Shown piece after piece: positions 47,204-58,758 of a stretch of DNA of 64,000 nucleotides. The notes beneath the pieces are model-generated. The model ran no database searches. It worked only from the letters and a program-made list of their open reading frames with translations, and had not been told where the DNA came from. This DNA is from Patellaria atrata CBS 101060. Taxonomy: Eukaryota; Ascomycota; Dothideomycetes; Patellariales; Patellariaceae. The translations under genes were made by a program, and so were the position numbers. The stretch's first letter is position 1. The number at the start of each line of letters is the position of its first letter. The DNA lies in the NCBI GenBank assembly GCA_010093705.1, contig MU006089.1, positions 73,099 to 137,098 on the forward strand, written 5' to 3'.

Positions 47204-47627
47204 TATCGACGAAATGGGGATAGGAAAAAAGAAGTATCTTGCAACTTTGTACGAATTACGGTTATCAGTACACAGAACCTGAAGCCTGTGACCCAAGCTC
47301 TTTCTAGTGACCTTACCTAAGGTGGGAATTGATATCGCTGACATAAAACACAAGTCAGTACCTTACCGTACCTTACCTTACGTAGTGCTAAATTTACCGC
47401 ATTTTACCCGTCCCAGCAATCGGGGGTCTTCACCTTAAACCTATAACTAAAATCCTACGCCGGACGGGAAGTACTTTTGCCTCGTAACATTTTCTTCTCG
47501 AAATTCTACATCTTGCGGCATCTTTTGTGCGCAAAAGCACATATCCTTCTTTTCCTCTTTCCACTGTTCTTTTCCTCCTCCTTCCTTTTGCGCTTACCAT
47601 TCCCTACCTCATGACTCTCCTCTCGTC
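47204..47627. promoter_or_regulatory. Shared promoter of GLN4 and SPF1
   Basis: The 424 bp between divergent starts contain three ACCTTACC words at 47310-47317, 47360-47367 and 47370-47377, the first part of a CCTTACCTAAGGT near-palindrome. A pyrimidine-rich tract precedes the SPF1 start. Confidence 0.5.
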
Positions 47628-50600
47628 ATGGCACCTCTTGTCGATAATCCGCAGATCAAGTCGTCATCACTTCACAATCCTCTCCCTGTCTCATTACACC
47701 TCTACGTTTGGCCATTTCTAGTCATATGGCCGGCCTTCTTCGCCTTTTACCTCTCTCCAGAGCGATATGACAAGCACATTGGAGGTCAAGAGTGGACTTT
47801 TGTATTCTCCGGAACCATCATAACGCTTCAGTCCTTAGCTTGGCTAAGTACAAAATGGAACGTTAATCTGAAAGCTTTGTTCACATCGACTTCAGCCAGA
47901 GACGTGCGCAATGCGAGATTGATCAAGGTCATACCAGCGGCAAACGCTGGATCTGCGGAGATTTGTAAACTACAAAGGGATAATGTTGGGGGAAAGCAGA
48001 CAGTCTCGTTTCTATTCCAAAAGCGCCGCTTCCTATACGATTCCGAGAAAAATAGTTTCGCGCCTCTTTCTTATTCTTTGGATAGCGATCCCAAACCGGC
48101 TATCAAGACCTTTCAGAACTCTCGAGGCCTCACATCCCCTGCCGAAATCACCCGCCTACAACAGCACTACGGAGACAACACGTTCGATATACCGGTTCCT
48201 GGGTTCATCGAGCTATTCCAGGAACATGCCGTCGCGCCTTTCTTCGTTTTCCAAATATTTTGTGTTGGCCTTTGGATGTTGGACGAATACTGGTACTATT
48301 CACTGTTCACTTTATTCATGCTTGTCATGTTTGAGAGCACCGTGGTATGGCAGAGGCAACGGACGATGTCTGAATTTCGTGGAATGAGTATTAAGCCATA
48401 CGACATTTACGTCTTCCGTAAGAATAAGTGGGAAGAGATTCCAAGTGACAAACTTTTACCGGGAGACCTGGTTTCCGTCGAGCGGACTAAAGAGGATAGC
48501 GGGGTCGCCTGTGACATGCTTTTGGTAGAAGGCTCTGCCATCGTGAATGAAGCTATGCTCTCTGGTGAAAGTACTCCTGTGCTTAAAGATTCTATACAAC
48601 TTCGTCCTGGTGATGCTCCAATTGACCCGGAAGGTCTGGACAAGAACGCCTTCCTTTACGGAGGGACCAAGGTACTTCAGGTCGCCCACGGCACAGCTAC
48701 TGATGACGCTCCCAACACGGTTCAACAACTTGCCTCAGGAGTCCCTCCTCCACCGGATAAAGGCGCCATGGCGGTTGTAGTGAAAACCGGTTTCGAAACC
48801 AGTCAGGGAAGTTTGGTACGAACTATGATCTACTCCACTGAACGTGTCTCTGCGAATAATGTGGAAGCTCTCTTGTTCATCCTATTTCTTTTGATTTTCG
48901 CTATCGCTGCCTCTTGGTACGTGTGGAAAGAGGGAGTTGCGAAGGATAGAAAACGATCTAAGTTGCTCCTTGACTGTGTCCTCATCGTTACGAGTGTTGT
49001 CCCTCCGGAATTACCCATGGAGCTCAGTCTTGCCGTTAATACCAGTCTTGCTGCTCTTAGTAAATACGCGATCTTTTGTACTGAACCGTTCCGAATCCCA
49101 TTTGCTGGCCGTGTGGATGTTGCTTGTTTCGATAAAACCGGTACTTTGACGGGAGAGGATCTTGTGGTTGACGGCGTCGCTGGCCTCAAACTTGGCCAAG
49201 CTGGAGCTAAAGCCGAACCAGATGGTGCTCAAACAGAACTCATCAGTATTCCAAATACTGGCCCAGAGACTACGTTGGTCCTTGCGACTGCCCATGCCCT
49301 CGTGAAACTTGAAGAAGGAGAGATTGTGGGTGAGCCTATGGAGAAAGCGACCCTGAACTCTCTGGGATGGACACTGGGTCGCAACAATACCTTGACAAGT
49401 AAGAATACAGTGGCTGCAAAGGGTAGCTCTTACGCATCACCAGCAGAATCCGTATCAATCCGTCGAAGATTTCAATTCTCATCCGCGCTCAAGAGACAAA
49501 GTTCGGTTGCAACCGTTGTCAGGACAAACCCACAGAGTAATAAGAAAGGCAAGAGTACATTCGTCGGTGTCAAAGGAGCCCCCGAGACTATTCGGGATAT
49601 GCTTATTGACACCCCTCCGAAGTACGAAGAGACCTTCAAATACTTCAGCAGGAACGGTGCACGAGTCTTGGCCCTTGCTTATAAATACATTTCCACTGAC
49701 TCTGAAATTGGCCAAAATAAGATCAATGACCTTAAGAGAGAAGAGGTAGAGGCTGGTTTGTCATTTGCCGGGTTCTTAGTCCTACAATGTCCGCTAAAAG
49801 ATGATGCTAAGGAAGCCGTTCGGATGCTCAACGAGAGCAGTCATAGAGTAGTCATGATCACGGGTGATAATCCACTGACGGCTGTACACGTTGCACGTCA
49901 AGTTGAGATCGTGGATCGTGAGTGCCTCGTCCTGGATGCTCCCGAGCATGATCAATCTGGCGAGAAGTTAGTATGGCGGAGCATTGATGACAAGATAGTC
50001 ATACCAGTTGATCCTTCACAACCGATTGATTCTGAGATTCTACGAACCAAAGATATCTGCGTGACTGGCTATGCCTTGGCGAAGTTCAAGGGACAAAATG
50101 AGTTGCGGCAACTCCTTCGTCATACATGGGTTTATGCCCGTGTCTCCCCAAAACAAAAAGAAGATATTCTATTGGGACTGAGAGAATGCGGATACACAAC
50201 CCTCATGTGCGGTGATGGCACTAATGATGTAGGAGCACTGAAGCAAGCACATATCGGTGTTGCTTTACTCAACGGCACTCGGGATGATCTTGACAAGATA
50301 GCAGATCACTTCAGGTACACCAAAATGAAAGAGGTATACGAGAAGCAGGTTTCACTCATGCAAAGATTCAATCAACCAAAACCTCCTGTTCCGGTTATGA
50401 TTGCACATCTCTATCCACCAGGACCTTCAAATCCTCACTATGAAAAGGCCATGAAGCGGGAAGCAGATAAAAAAGCTGCTAAATCTGGAATTGCCCCTGC
50501 TCCAATTACTGAGGAAAAGCAACCGAATGGGAACACTTCACCCAGCGCACCAGAAGCCTTGGTGAAGCAAGACAAACAACAGATTGCACAGCAAAAAGCT

Positions 50601-51582
50601 GCTAGTATGGCAGAGAAACTTAGCGCTTCTTTGTTGGAATCTGAGCTAGATGACAGCGAGCCTCCTACAATTAAGCTTGGAGATGCTTCCGTTGCTGCTC
50701 CTTTCACTAGCAAGCTCTCCAATGTAATTGCTATTCCAAACATCATACGGCAGGGGAGGTGTACATTAGTCGCTACAATTCAGATGTACAAGATTCTTGC
50801 CCTTAATTGTCTCATTAGCGCATACAGTCTAAGCGTCCTTTATCTCGATGGTATCAAATTCAGTGACGGTCAAGTTACTATTAGCGGTATGATGATGAGT
50901 GTTTGCTTCTTATCAATTTCTCGCGCAAAGGTTAGTTTTCCATCCCACTGATCCTTTTACTGTACGCTAAATAGTCCTCCAGGCTGTCGAGAAGCTTTCA
51001 AAAGAACGACCTCAGCACACCATCTTCAATATCTATATCATTGGATCTGTTCTTGGTCAATTCGCCGTCCATATTGCGACCTTAATCTATATATCCCAAT
51101 ATGTCCAACGGACCGAGCCAAAGAAGGATGATGTTGATCTAGAAGGCGAGTTTGAACCATCCCTTCTCAATAGTGCGATCTACCTTCTGCAACTCATCCA
51201 ACAAATTTCTACATTTGCAATCAACTACCAAGGCCGTCCTTTCCGTGAGGCCATTAAGGAAAATAAGGGAATGTATTATGGGCTTGTCGGAGCAGCGGCT
51301 GTTGCTTTCTCCTCTGCTACAGAATTTATTCCCGAGATTAATGAAAAGCTGAGGCTAGTACCATTCACTTCCGAATTCAAGACCACAATCACAGTTGTCA
51401 TGATTTTGGACTACGGAGTGTGTTGGGTAATTGAAAAGGTACTGAAGTATTTCTTCAGTGATTATAGACCCAAGGATATAGCAAAGCGAAGACCGGACCA
51501 ACTTGCCGCGGAGAACAAACGTAAAGACGAAGAGCGTGCAAAGGAAGACTTGGAAAAGGAGAAAGCTAGAGGGGTTTCTTGA
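47628..51582 (+). CDS. SPF1: P5A-type ATPase Spf1 (endoplasmic reticulum transmembrane helix dislocase)
   Basis: Exons 47628-50930 and 50983-51582, joined across a 52-bp intron, give about 1300 aa. It has two N-terminal membrane helices before the A domain, the phosphorylation motif FDKTGTLTGED (Asp about residue 502), the P5A signature PPELPMELSLAVN in helix 4, MITGDNPLTAVHVARQ and CGDGTNDVGALKQAHIGVAL. A long charged insertion with a Lys/Glu/Pro-rich part (residues about 930-1030) lies before the last helices, and an acidic coiled tail ends the protein. Spf1 removes mislocalised tail-anchored proteins from the ER membrane, and its loss affects glycosylation and ion balance. Confidence 0.96.
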
Positions 51583-52877
51583 TTGGTAACATGTTCTACT
51601 ATGCGTTGTGTGGTATATATGCATTCTAGATTATAGATTACACTAATTCAACATTGTTCTGATTATCTTGTACTCCATAACTTCCTTGTACATCTGCTTT
51701 TATCCTTGTGCTCGTTCAACCGGATTCATCCATCTTCGCGATGTGCCAAATAATTGAGAACAGGATCTACTGCACCAAGATTTACATAAAGGATTAATGC
51801 AGATCAGTCCTTGTGAGTCTCTAATTATTCTATGATGCCTGTTATATACTATAGCAGCGCTGTGGAACTTAGTAGCTATAAGTCAATGCACTCGTTGTAA
51901 ACCACTGATCAATGTTTCTAGCCTGTTGATAGAAAATGAAAAGGCCATTAAGAAAGGACTTACACGTGTTACCCATAAACAGAGGGCAGTAGGTGTTCAG
52001 TATTTCGAGGCTTATTAGGAAGCTTGCCTATTTGCAACGGACTCAAGGAAAGTAATGAACTATAATAATGGGAAGTATAATAGTTTCTTGGACGTCTATT
52101 TGGTAGCAATTCGATAATTTTATATTGGTCTAGTATAAGCGTTGAATACAGAGGAAAATTCATCGCATGCTTTGATAAGATGATTAACTGACGAGATATC
52201 CAGCTTTTCCAAGAACCCAAGTTGTCATTCCGAAGGCAGTGAGTAAAGACCTCTATCCGAACCGGGACATATTATAATACCACTCTTTCTTGACTCCATA
52301 GTATGAAAGAGCCAAACGATTAGTTGGGTGGTACGGTACGGGTTAGATTGGTGATCGAGAAAAGTTTTAGGCAAAGTCTGCAGAGATTTAAAAGATCTAA
52401 TTGTGTACCATTCTACCGTCTATTATTGATGCCGGAATATCAATCTAATCATGGAGGAAAAATCGAAACATTTAAGCCATAGTCTAATCTTATATATTCC
52501 CATACTATCCCATACCAAATAGATCTGATTCTAGTGTACAAACATTCTGATTCGGAGGTGTACTTAAGCGTAGACCTTTTCCGGAATCTGGAGAAATTGG
52601 ACTACCAAGCGGGAGCTATTACGTAAAACGTACAGCAAGCGAAGAGTGCCATCGATGGGAAGAGTTGTGAGCGAGTAAACATGAGAACATAGTCGTATTT
52701 ACCGTGACACACTAGCAAATCTGAGAGCTAGTCGTTGATAATCCAAACAATCAATAGATATACAAGCTACATAAGAAGATATCCACACAAACCCACTCCA
52801 CTGCTGCAACTATCGAAGTGAGAGCCTGGATCAATCGGTTGATACGACGGCTCCCATTCGATATGAACATGATACTC
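51583..52877. other. Intergenic region, AT-rich
   Basis: About 1.3 kb between the tail of SPF1 and the tail of the Mbp1-like gene. AT-rich, no family-like frame. It should include both 3' UTRs. Confidence 0.5.
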
Positions 52878-55583
52878 TCATCCACCCACAACTCCATCTA
52901 CCTTCCTCAAGAATTCTCTTACACGCCCCACATCTACTGAGTCACCGCTCTCACTCTCAACAGCAGCTACAAGCGCCGCTAGATTCTCTTCAACTTTACT
53001 TTCCTCAACTCCGGTGCAAAGGCTGATCACTTTGCGATACTGTTGCTCCAGTAAACCATTGCGGGCCTTCAAGGCCGTAGATCTGGATTTAAGGGCATCG
53101 TTGTTCCTCGTGTATGCATCTAAATGGGCTCGAAGGACCTGCGGAGATGGGAGGGTTGAGAGGACGGAGCGTTGAGCGGGAGATAATGGCTGGCTCACAA
53201 CATTATGGTTATAAATATGCGGGCCTGATGGGGAAAGAGGATTTGGGGTTGTCGGACCTAGCAGGGACGCGGGAATTTCAAGACTCTTGTCAGCTTCGCC
53301 AACGGTTATGGTGGTCAAGTTCGTAAGCATCTGGGGATCACTGACGATGCCAGCACCAAGTAATCTCTGTTTCTGGTCGTCGATTGAACGACGCAGGTTC
53401 GCTATGCGTTGCTGGCGTTCAGTCCGTACTCTGATGCGCGTCTGCAAGTTGGTGAGTTTCTGTGATTCTGTTTTTTGGAGCGCGGAGAGGTCGCGGATGG
53501 CTGTGTTTGTGCGATCGATCTGGTCTTGCTTCAGTCGGACTTCAGCTGAAAATTGAGACTCTGTTTGGGAAAGGAAGGAATTAAGCGCTGGATTATGTTA
53601 GCTCTAGTTTACATTTAAAGTAAACCTTCTGGGGTCTCACTAGGCATTAACTCCCGACTAGTCTCCTCAACTTTACTTAATGGTGCTTTTGTTTTGTTGG
53701 GAGAACCCATCTGAGACAATGACTGGTTGTTGGATCTGTCTGGGTCTCCACCAACACCAAAATCGATAGCCCTCAAGCCTTTATAGTTGGGTATAGCGGG
53801 ATCGGCTTGAACTTCCAGTAATTGCTGGATAATACTACGATTGCCGATACGGGCTACAAGATTCAAAGCAGTGTTTCCAGCCTTGTCACGTGCGTTGACC
53901 ATTTCGCTCATGAACCTCATCAATCCAATCGGGCGGTTGGTATGTTGTGAGCTAGGACCGCCGTCGAAAGAATTTGCTTGACTACTCGAACCACTATTGC
54001 TTCGGACAAGAAACTCTAACAAAGCTTCTAAATAGTATTTGCTCGATTGAGCGCGGCCTTTGATCCCGCATGCAACAGCTATGTGGTGTAAGATAGTTCG
54101 TCCTTGGGCATCCCGGTACTCTATGAGAGGAGCAAGGATCTCTAAGAGTTCCGGGAAACAGCTGTGATCCAAACAGTTGTTGACGCCTACAGCTGACATT
54201 AAAGGAGTCTGGCCGGCAGCATTCCCTCGGAAGATACTGGCGCCTTTCGAAATAAGGAGCCGCATGAGTGAAACTCGACCTAGGGTTGCAGCCCAATGTA
54301 AAGCTGTATTTGCAGATGGATCCAAAGGCATATCCAGATCAGAACCTGATAGATGGACAATGGCCGGATGCGTTGAATAATCCGTATGTGGTACATCTGA
54401 AAATAAGTCGGTCAACAGGGCATGTTTCTCTTCAGCAACCTTGGTTTCTGGAGGAGGTAAGGGTGGAAGAGCAACAGGTACATCTCCCTCAACAGTGGAC
54501 ATATGTTGGCCTTGACCGTACATAAACGAATCAGCTGGTTCAGTAGGTGTCCCATCCCTCATTGCTGTATCTTGGGAACCGTCGATCTGTGAAAATGACT
54601 GCTCTTGTCGTAGTTTCTTTCTGGGTGGTTCTTGGATATCTGCGTGATCAACACTGTTTAGTGTGCCATATGCGGAATCGCCTAATCCACCGAAACTCCG
54701 CTCGGACTGTAAGCTGTGCATACTCTGCTGGCTACCGCGAAAGGAGTCCTGACTTCCCATGGCTGGCTGAGAAGGTCGAGCTCCCGCTTGACCAGGTCGA
54801 CGTTGCGCGCTTCCGGGTCTAGGTGCAGGAGAGTTCATTCTGGCGACCTTATTCATGGCTGCAATCGCGCTGGAAGCCGTCGTAGAGATATTCGAGAAAA
54901 ATGTCCCATTGGAGGTTTGGTTATTTGCGCGTGGATCCATGGATGAGGTATAGAATCTTTTTCTGTTGGCTGCCATTGCTTGCTCTTTTGTCGGTGTATC
55001 TAATCCCTGGCCGGGTCCACCAGAGCCATCAGAGCTAACATCGTAATCTAGAAGTGGTCGAAGTACATCCTCAACTCCATATTGCCTACAGAATTCCCGG
55101 CCTCGTCGGTAATTGATCCATGTCCCCTGATACTTTCCATATCCTCCCTGAACTTTCTCATGTTCACCTATCAATATCTCTTTTTCTAAGACTTTCGTAC
55201 GCTTGCCCTTATCCACACCGGCTACCTTGAGGATCTGCGTAGCATTTAACCAGGAATCGGATCGCCTTCGCATGACAGCAACGCCATTGACCTCCATTTC
55301 ATAGACAGATACGCCAGAATATACAGCCTGCATACCAGATAGGGTTAAAGACCATGTATCTAAGGCGTACGGAGACCAGGGAGTAACTTACAGTGTAGAT
55401 TTGCGGTGCGTGGGCCATTTGATGTTGGCCATTTGCTTCAGGAAAGCTTCGAAACATAGTTGACTGTACCATCATGCCCGGTTGTGAAGTGTTGTACATG
55501 TTCTGCTGAGAAGATGGTGCAGGCGCACTGAAAGAAGCGGATCGGCCGTCGAAGGAGTTTAATGGTGGTGTTGCAACCTGCAT
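52878..55583 (-). CDS. MBP1: APSES-ankyrin transcription factor, Mbp1/Res-type
   Basis: Exons 55392-55583, 53626-55327 and 52878-53560 give about 858 aa. After a 64-residue leader comes the KilA-N/APSES DNA-binding domain (about 65-165): VYSGVSVYEMEVNGVAVMRR, SDSWLNATQILKVAGVDKG and YGKYQGTWINYRRG. A Ser/Pro/Gln-rich linker is followed by ankyrin repeats (NTALHWAATLGRVSLMRLL, GQTPLMSAV, GRTILHHIAVACG, NTALNLVARIGN) and a C-terminal coiled coil (TERQQRIANLRRSIDDQKQRL) that would bind a Swi6-like partner. It should bind MCB/SCB sites and drive G1-S transcription. The coiled-coil exon is joined across a 65-bp intron. Confidence 0.92.
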
Positions 55584-56112
55584 TCTTTATGTTCGAGCGA
55601 AGACCTATTGAAGCGTAAATATGGTTTCGGGGGGGAAATAGAGCGCGGCAGAGTGTTTTATAGCAAATGATGATATGGGCGCATTGGGCTTTATTGTGGG
55701 TGGGAGAATGTAGGCGGTAGGGGGGGTAAGGGGACGGCCGAGTGGGTGATGAACTGCCAGCGACCTGACGGAGGTTTGGTCTTGTGGTCAATGTGATCGC
55801 GATAACGATCCGGCTCTCAAGCTGAGCGTAGAGAGTGACGGAAGTTTGAGGCTTTGTCACGAGCGTTGGTGACAATAATGTATTACCTACAGTGCGGAGG
55901 TTACCCTCGTACCGTGGACGCGTTCTCTTAGGGCCATATTCGGCTAGCTCAATTTTACGGGTAGGTTACTATACTGTATCTTAGTCATCTGGAATTTTGA
56001 CGGGAGATGAACTCTCGACCGGAGCTCAGATCAGGTCATTTATTAGCAACCTCAAGAGAATGTGCTTAGATTCATGTCGCTCATCTAATCATTTGTTCAC
56101 TCTCTCAGCTAT
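55584..56112. promoter_or_regulatory. Shared promoter of MBP1-like and LYR genes
   Basis: The 529 bp between divergent starts contain ggggaatagagcgcggcagag-type GC-rich leader sequence at the left. No MCB box (ACGCGT) is seen, so no self-regulation is evident. Confidence 0.4.
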
Positions 56113-57438
56113 ATGCCCCTACGTAGTACTGCTAACAATTCACAGGTAGCTCTTCATCTCTATCGTGAAACCCTTCGAGAATGTACCTATCTTCCCGATC
56201 CAGCAGCGCGTATTTATATTTCGAGCTATGTACGCTCCCGATATAGGACTGTTAAATCAAAACTTTTAGAACTACAACAAAAAGAGAAGAAGGACAAGCT
56301 TCTGAAGCAAAAATTACTGGCACGATGGACGCGTGCATTGGCATCTGGACGCAAATATCGCAACCAACTACGAAGAGCCAATGAAGGCGAGCAAGAATGT
56401 CTCAAGCGCGTACTTCTTCATACATATGGACGAGCTGGGGAACGGCGCTATGCCCTCCTTCAACCACTCTTGCTAGCTGATCCACAGGAAAGTTCGAGAG
56501 CTACCTCTGCGACAAGGAATGAAAAAAAAGGTGCATCTATTGAATCACTGCCTGATTACATTAACCATCATATCATGGTGACACCTAGGGGAGGAGTTGA
56601 TCCTCACGGAGTTCCTATAGTACAATATCGGATTTCACCGCAGTATTCTAGATTGAAGGCTTTGGCTGAAGCGCAGTGTCAATTGGGCATTTCGTCTGGA
56701 CTTTCTCGGATTCCCTTGAAATCCTCCGTAGCTTCATTTCCCCGAAATAATCAGTGGGCTCGTCGTATGCCGGTGAAAAGGGAGAAAAATTTGTTGAAGC
56801 GTTGGTTCGCGCAATTTCTGGACAAGTTATTCCCTCCGCTTCCGGAAGATGAATGGGAGAGACTTAGGGATCTTGCATCAGGGGAAGAGCCATGGGAAGG
56901 TCCTCGTCCGAGACGTACGGGTATTCAATACAATGTTTCCAATCTTCATCCGGATGCCCTAGAAATGATCCTTGCGCCCAGGTTCGGTCATAATCGAGCA
57001 AAGCAGTTCAGCTCACACGGAAGCATCACTCCGACGGTTGGTTCAACCTTAGATTCGACCTTATCTCCGATCTTGGACAGCCAGATATGCGCGAACACAC
57101 AGCTAGAAGCAGCCCATATTCTCCAAGCTTCAAAAGTGAATCAATATGTGCTCAATGGTGTTCTAGATGATTCGGTTGGCTTCAATCGGCTAAGGAAGCC
57201 AACTATTGAACGTTCTAACGGGGGGATCTCTAGACCACACCAGATAACTGCACGATATATGAGACGCCTATGGCAAAAGGTATTCTCGGAAACTCCTGTT
57301 CTCCAATGGGATACAACTCGCAACGACTGGAAGGTCAAATTCGGCACTATCAACAGAGTGAAACCGACTCCAAAACTACCAGATGCTGATCGTTTGCTCT
57401 TTGTTGGCGTCTCGAACAAAGGCAGAATCGAAAGATGA
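56113..57438 (+). CDS. LYR-motif protein with long C-terminal extension
   Basis: One exon of 441 aa. Residues 12-60 read VALHLYRETLRECTYLPDPAARIYISSYVRSRYR and match the LYR domain, whose proteins bind the mitochondrial acyl-carrier protein and help assemble complexes or iron-sulfur proteins. The remaining 380 residues are basic and unusual for this family, most members being near 100 residues. Segments such as LPDYINHHIMVTPRGGVDPHGVP and WEGPRPRRTG resemble nothing I know. Mitochondrial location is inferred. Confidence 0.72.
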   Translation: MPLRSTANNSQVALHLYRETLRECTYLPDPAARIYISSYVRSRYRTVKSKLLELQQKEKKDKLLKQKLLARWTRALASGRKYRNQLRRANEGEQECLKRVLLHTYGRAGERRYALLQPLLLADPQESSRATSATRNEKKGASIESLPDYINHHIMVTPRGGVDPHGVPIVQYRISPQYSRLKALAEAQCQLGISSGLSRIPLKSSVASFPRNNQWARRMPVKREKNLLKRWFAQFLDKLFPPLPEDEWERLRDLASGEEPWEGPRPRRTGIQYNVSNLHPDALEMILAPRFGHNRAKQFSSHGSITPTVGSTLDSTLSPILDSQICANTQLEAAHILQASKVNQYVLNGVLDDSVGFNRLRKPTIERSNGGISRPHQITARYMRRLWQKVFSETPVLQWDTTRNDWKVKFGTINRVKPTPKLPDADRLLFVGVSNKGRIER

Positions 57439-57703
57439 TGCATGGACAACTGACCATGAAGGACACTGTCTAGACTGGAACTCATGTAGCTTTCAAATTG
57501 AATTACGATTCTCCTCTTTTATATTCCAAACTTCCTTTAGAATTCTACAATCAAAATTCTATTTCGATTATGTATCACGTGATCAGGAAAAAGCTCGGAT
57601 TGGCCTAGGTCACAGCCTAGCTATTGCATTTTTACATCTCACGATGAAGCGCAATATGAGCTTTGCAAATTTATAAGGTGGGGTGCAATTCTAACTAGTC
57701 ATT

Positions 57704-58312
57704 ATGCCAGAATCCCCATCAATCCGGCATGCAACGCATGAAGGTATGTTCTTGCCACAATATTCGCACTTCGTATTATCCCACTAAGAAATATTGTTTC
57801 CAGATATCCCTGAGGTTTTAGCCATGATCAACGAGCTCGCTGGTTTTGAAAATGCTCTTCACGAAGTCAAAGCTACGGAGGCTTCTTTATCTAGAACCCT
57901 AAGTTTTGCTCCCGAATCTTCGTCGTCCTTTCATGAAGATGACAAACCCAACCACCTACCAGAGCGTGGCTACGCCAGAGCACTCATTCTAGTGGATCCA
58001 GACATGCGGGTAGCAGGTATGGCGCTTTATTTCTATAACTACAGCACATGGCGCGCCGCTCCTGGAATCTACCTCGAGGATCTATTCGTAAGACCAGAAT
58101 ATAGAAAGAAGGGATATGGGGGACTATTGATACGGGAACTCGCAAAACAAGTCGTGGGTTTGAATGGCGGAAGGTTGGAATGGGCATGTCTGAAATGGAA
58201 TGAGAATGCTCTGAACTTCTATCGTGGTTTGGGTGCAAAGACTATGGATGAGTGGGTGGGACTTAGAGTTGATGGTGATGCATTGATAAAGTTGGCTGAA
58301 AGTGAACCTTGA
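57704..58312 (+). CDS. GNAT acetyltransferase, SSAT-like
   Basis: Exons 57704-57743 and 57804-58312 give about 182 aa. The fold runs from IRHATHEDIPEVLAMINELA to YLEDLFVRPEYRKKGYGGLLIREL, with the acetyl-CoA motif RKKGYG, then LEWACLKWNENALNFYRGLGA. This pattern matches the spermidine/spermine or diamine acetyltransferase group (Ats1-like in fission yeast). Substrate inferred. Confidence 0.88.
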
Positions 58313-58758
58313 GGGTAAAACATTTCCATTATAGGACAAGCTGAAACGTTGTAACACTCCTAAATTATCATTCCAACCCCATTTGTTGAACTATTCATAC
58401 TTGCAATCAAAATCCATCGATACCATCGGTATACTTTCCACGTTTTGGTACCCTGGATTATCGTATGCGGAGAAAAGCGCTTTCAATTCCGCTGTAGGCA
58501 ACGAGTGAGAGTGTCCAAATGAAGTTACATATACGAACACCTAAATGTACATGCTTGCAAAATCAATACGAGACCGAGCTTATGACAGTGGGGAGGTAAG
58601 CCAGTAATTAAGCTTGCTTCAAATCTACCTGCTTAACATTCATGTACCGGACAGCAGAGCTCACCTTGATATACATATCCTCTGCTGAAAGCCCAGAATA
58701 ATCCTTATTGATCAATTACTGTAAGCTAGTCTACAAATACTCAAGGGTGAATCCACTG
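58313..58758. other. Intergenic region
   Basis: The 446 bp between the tails of the GNAT gene and TOK1. Nothing seen beyond presumed 3' UTRs. Confidence 0.5.
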
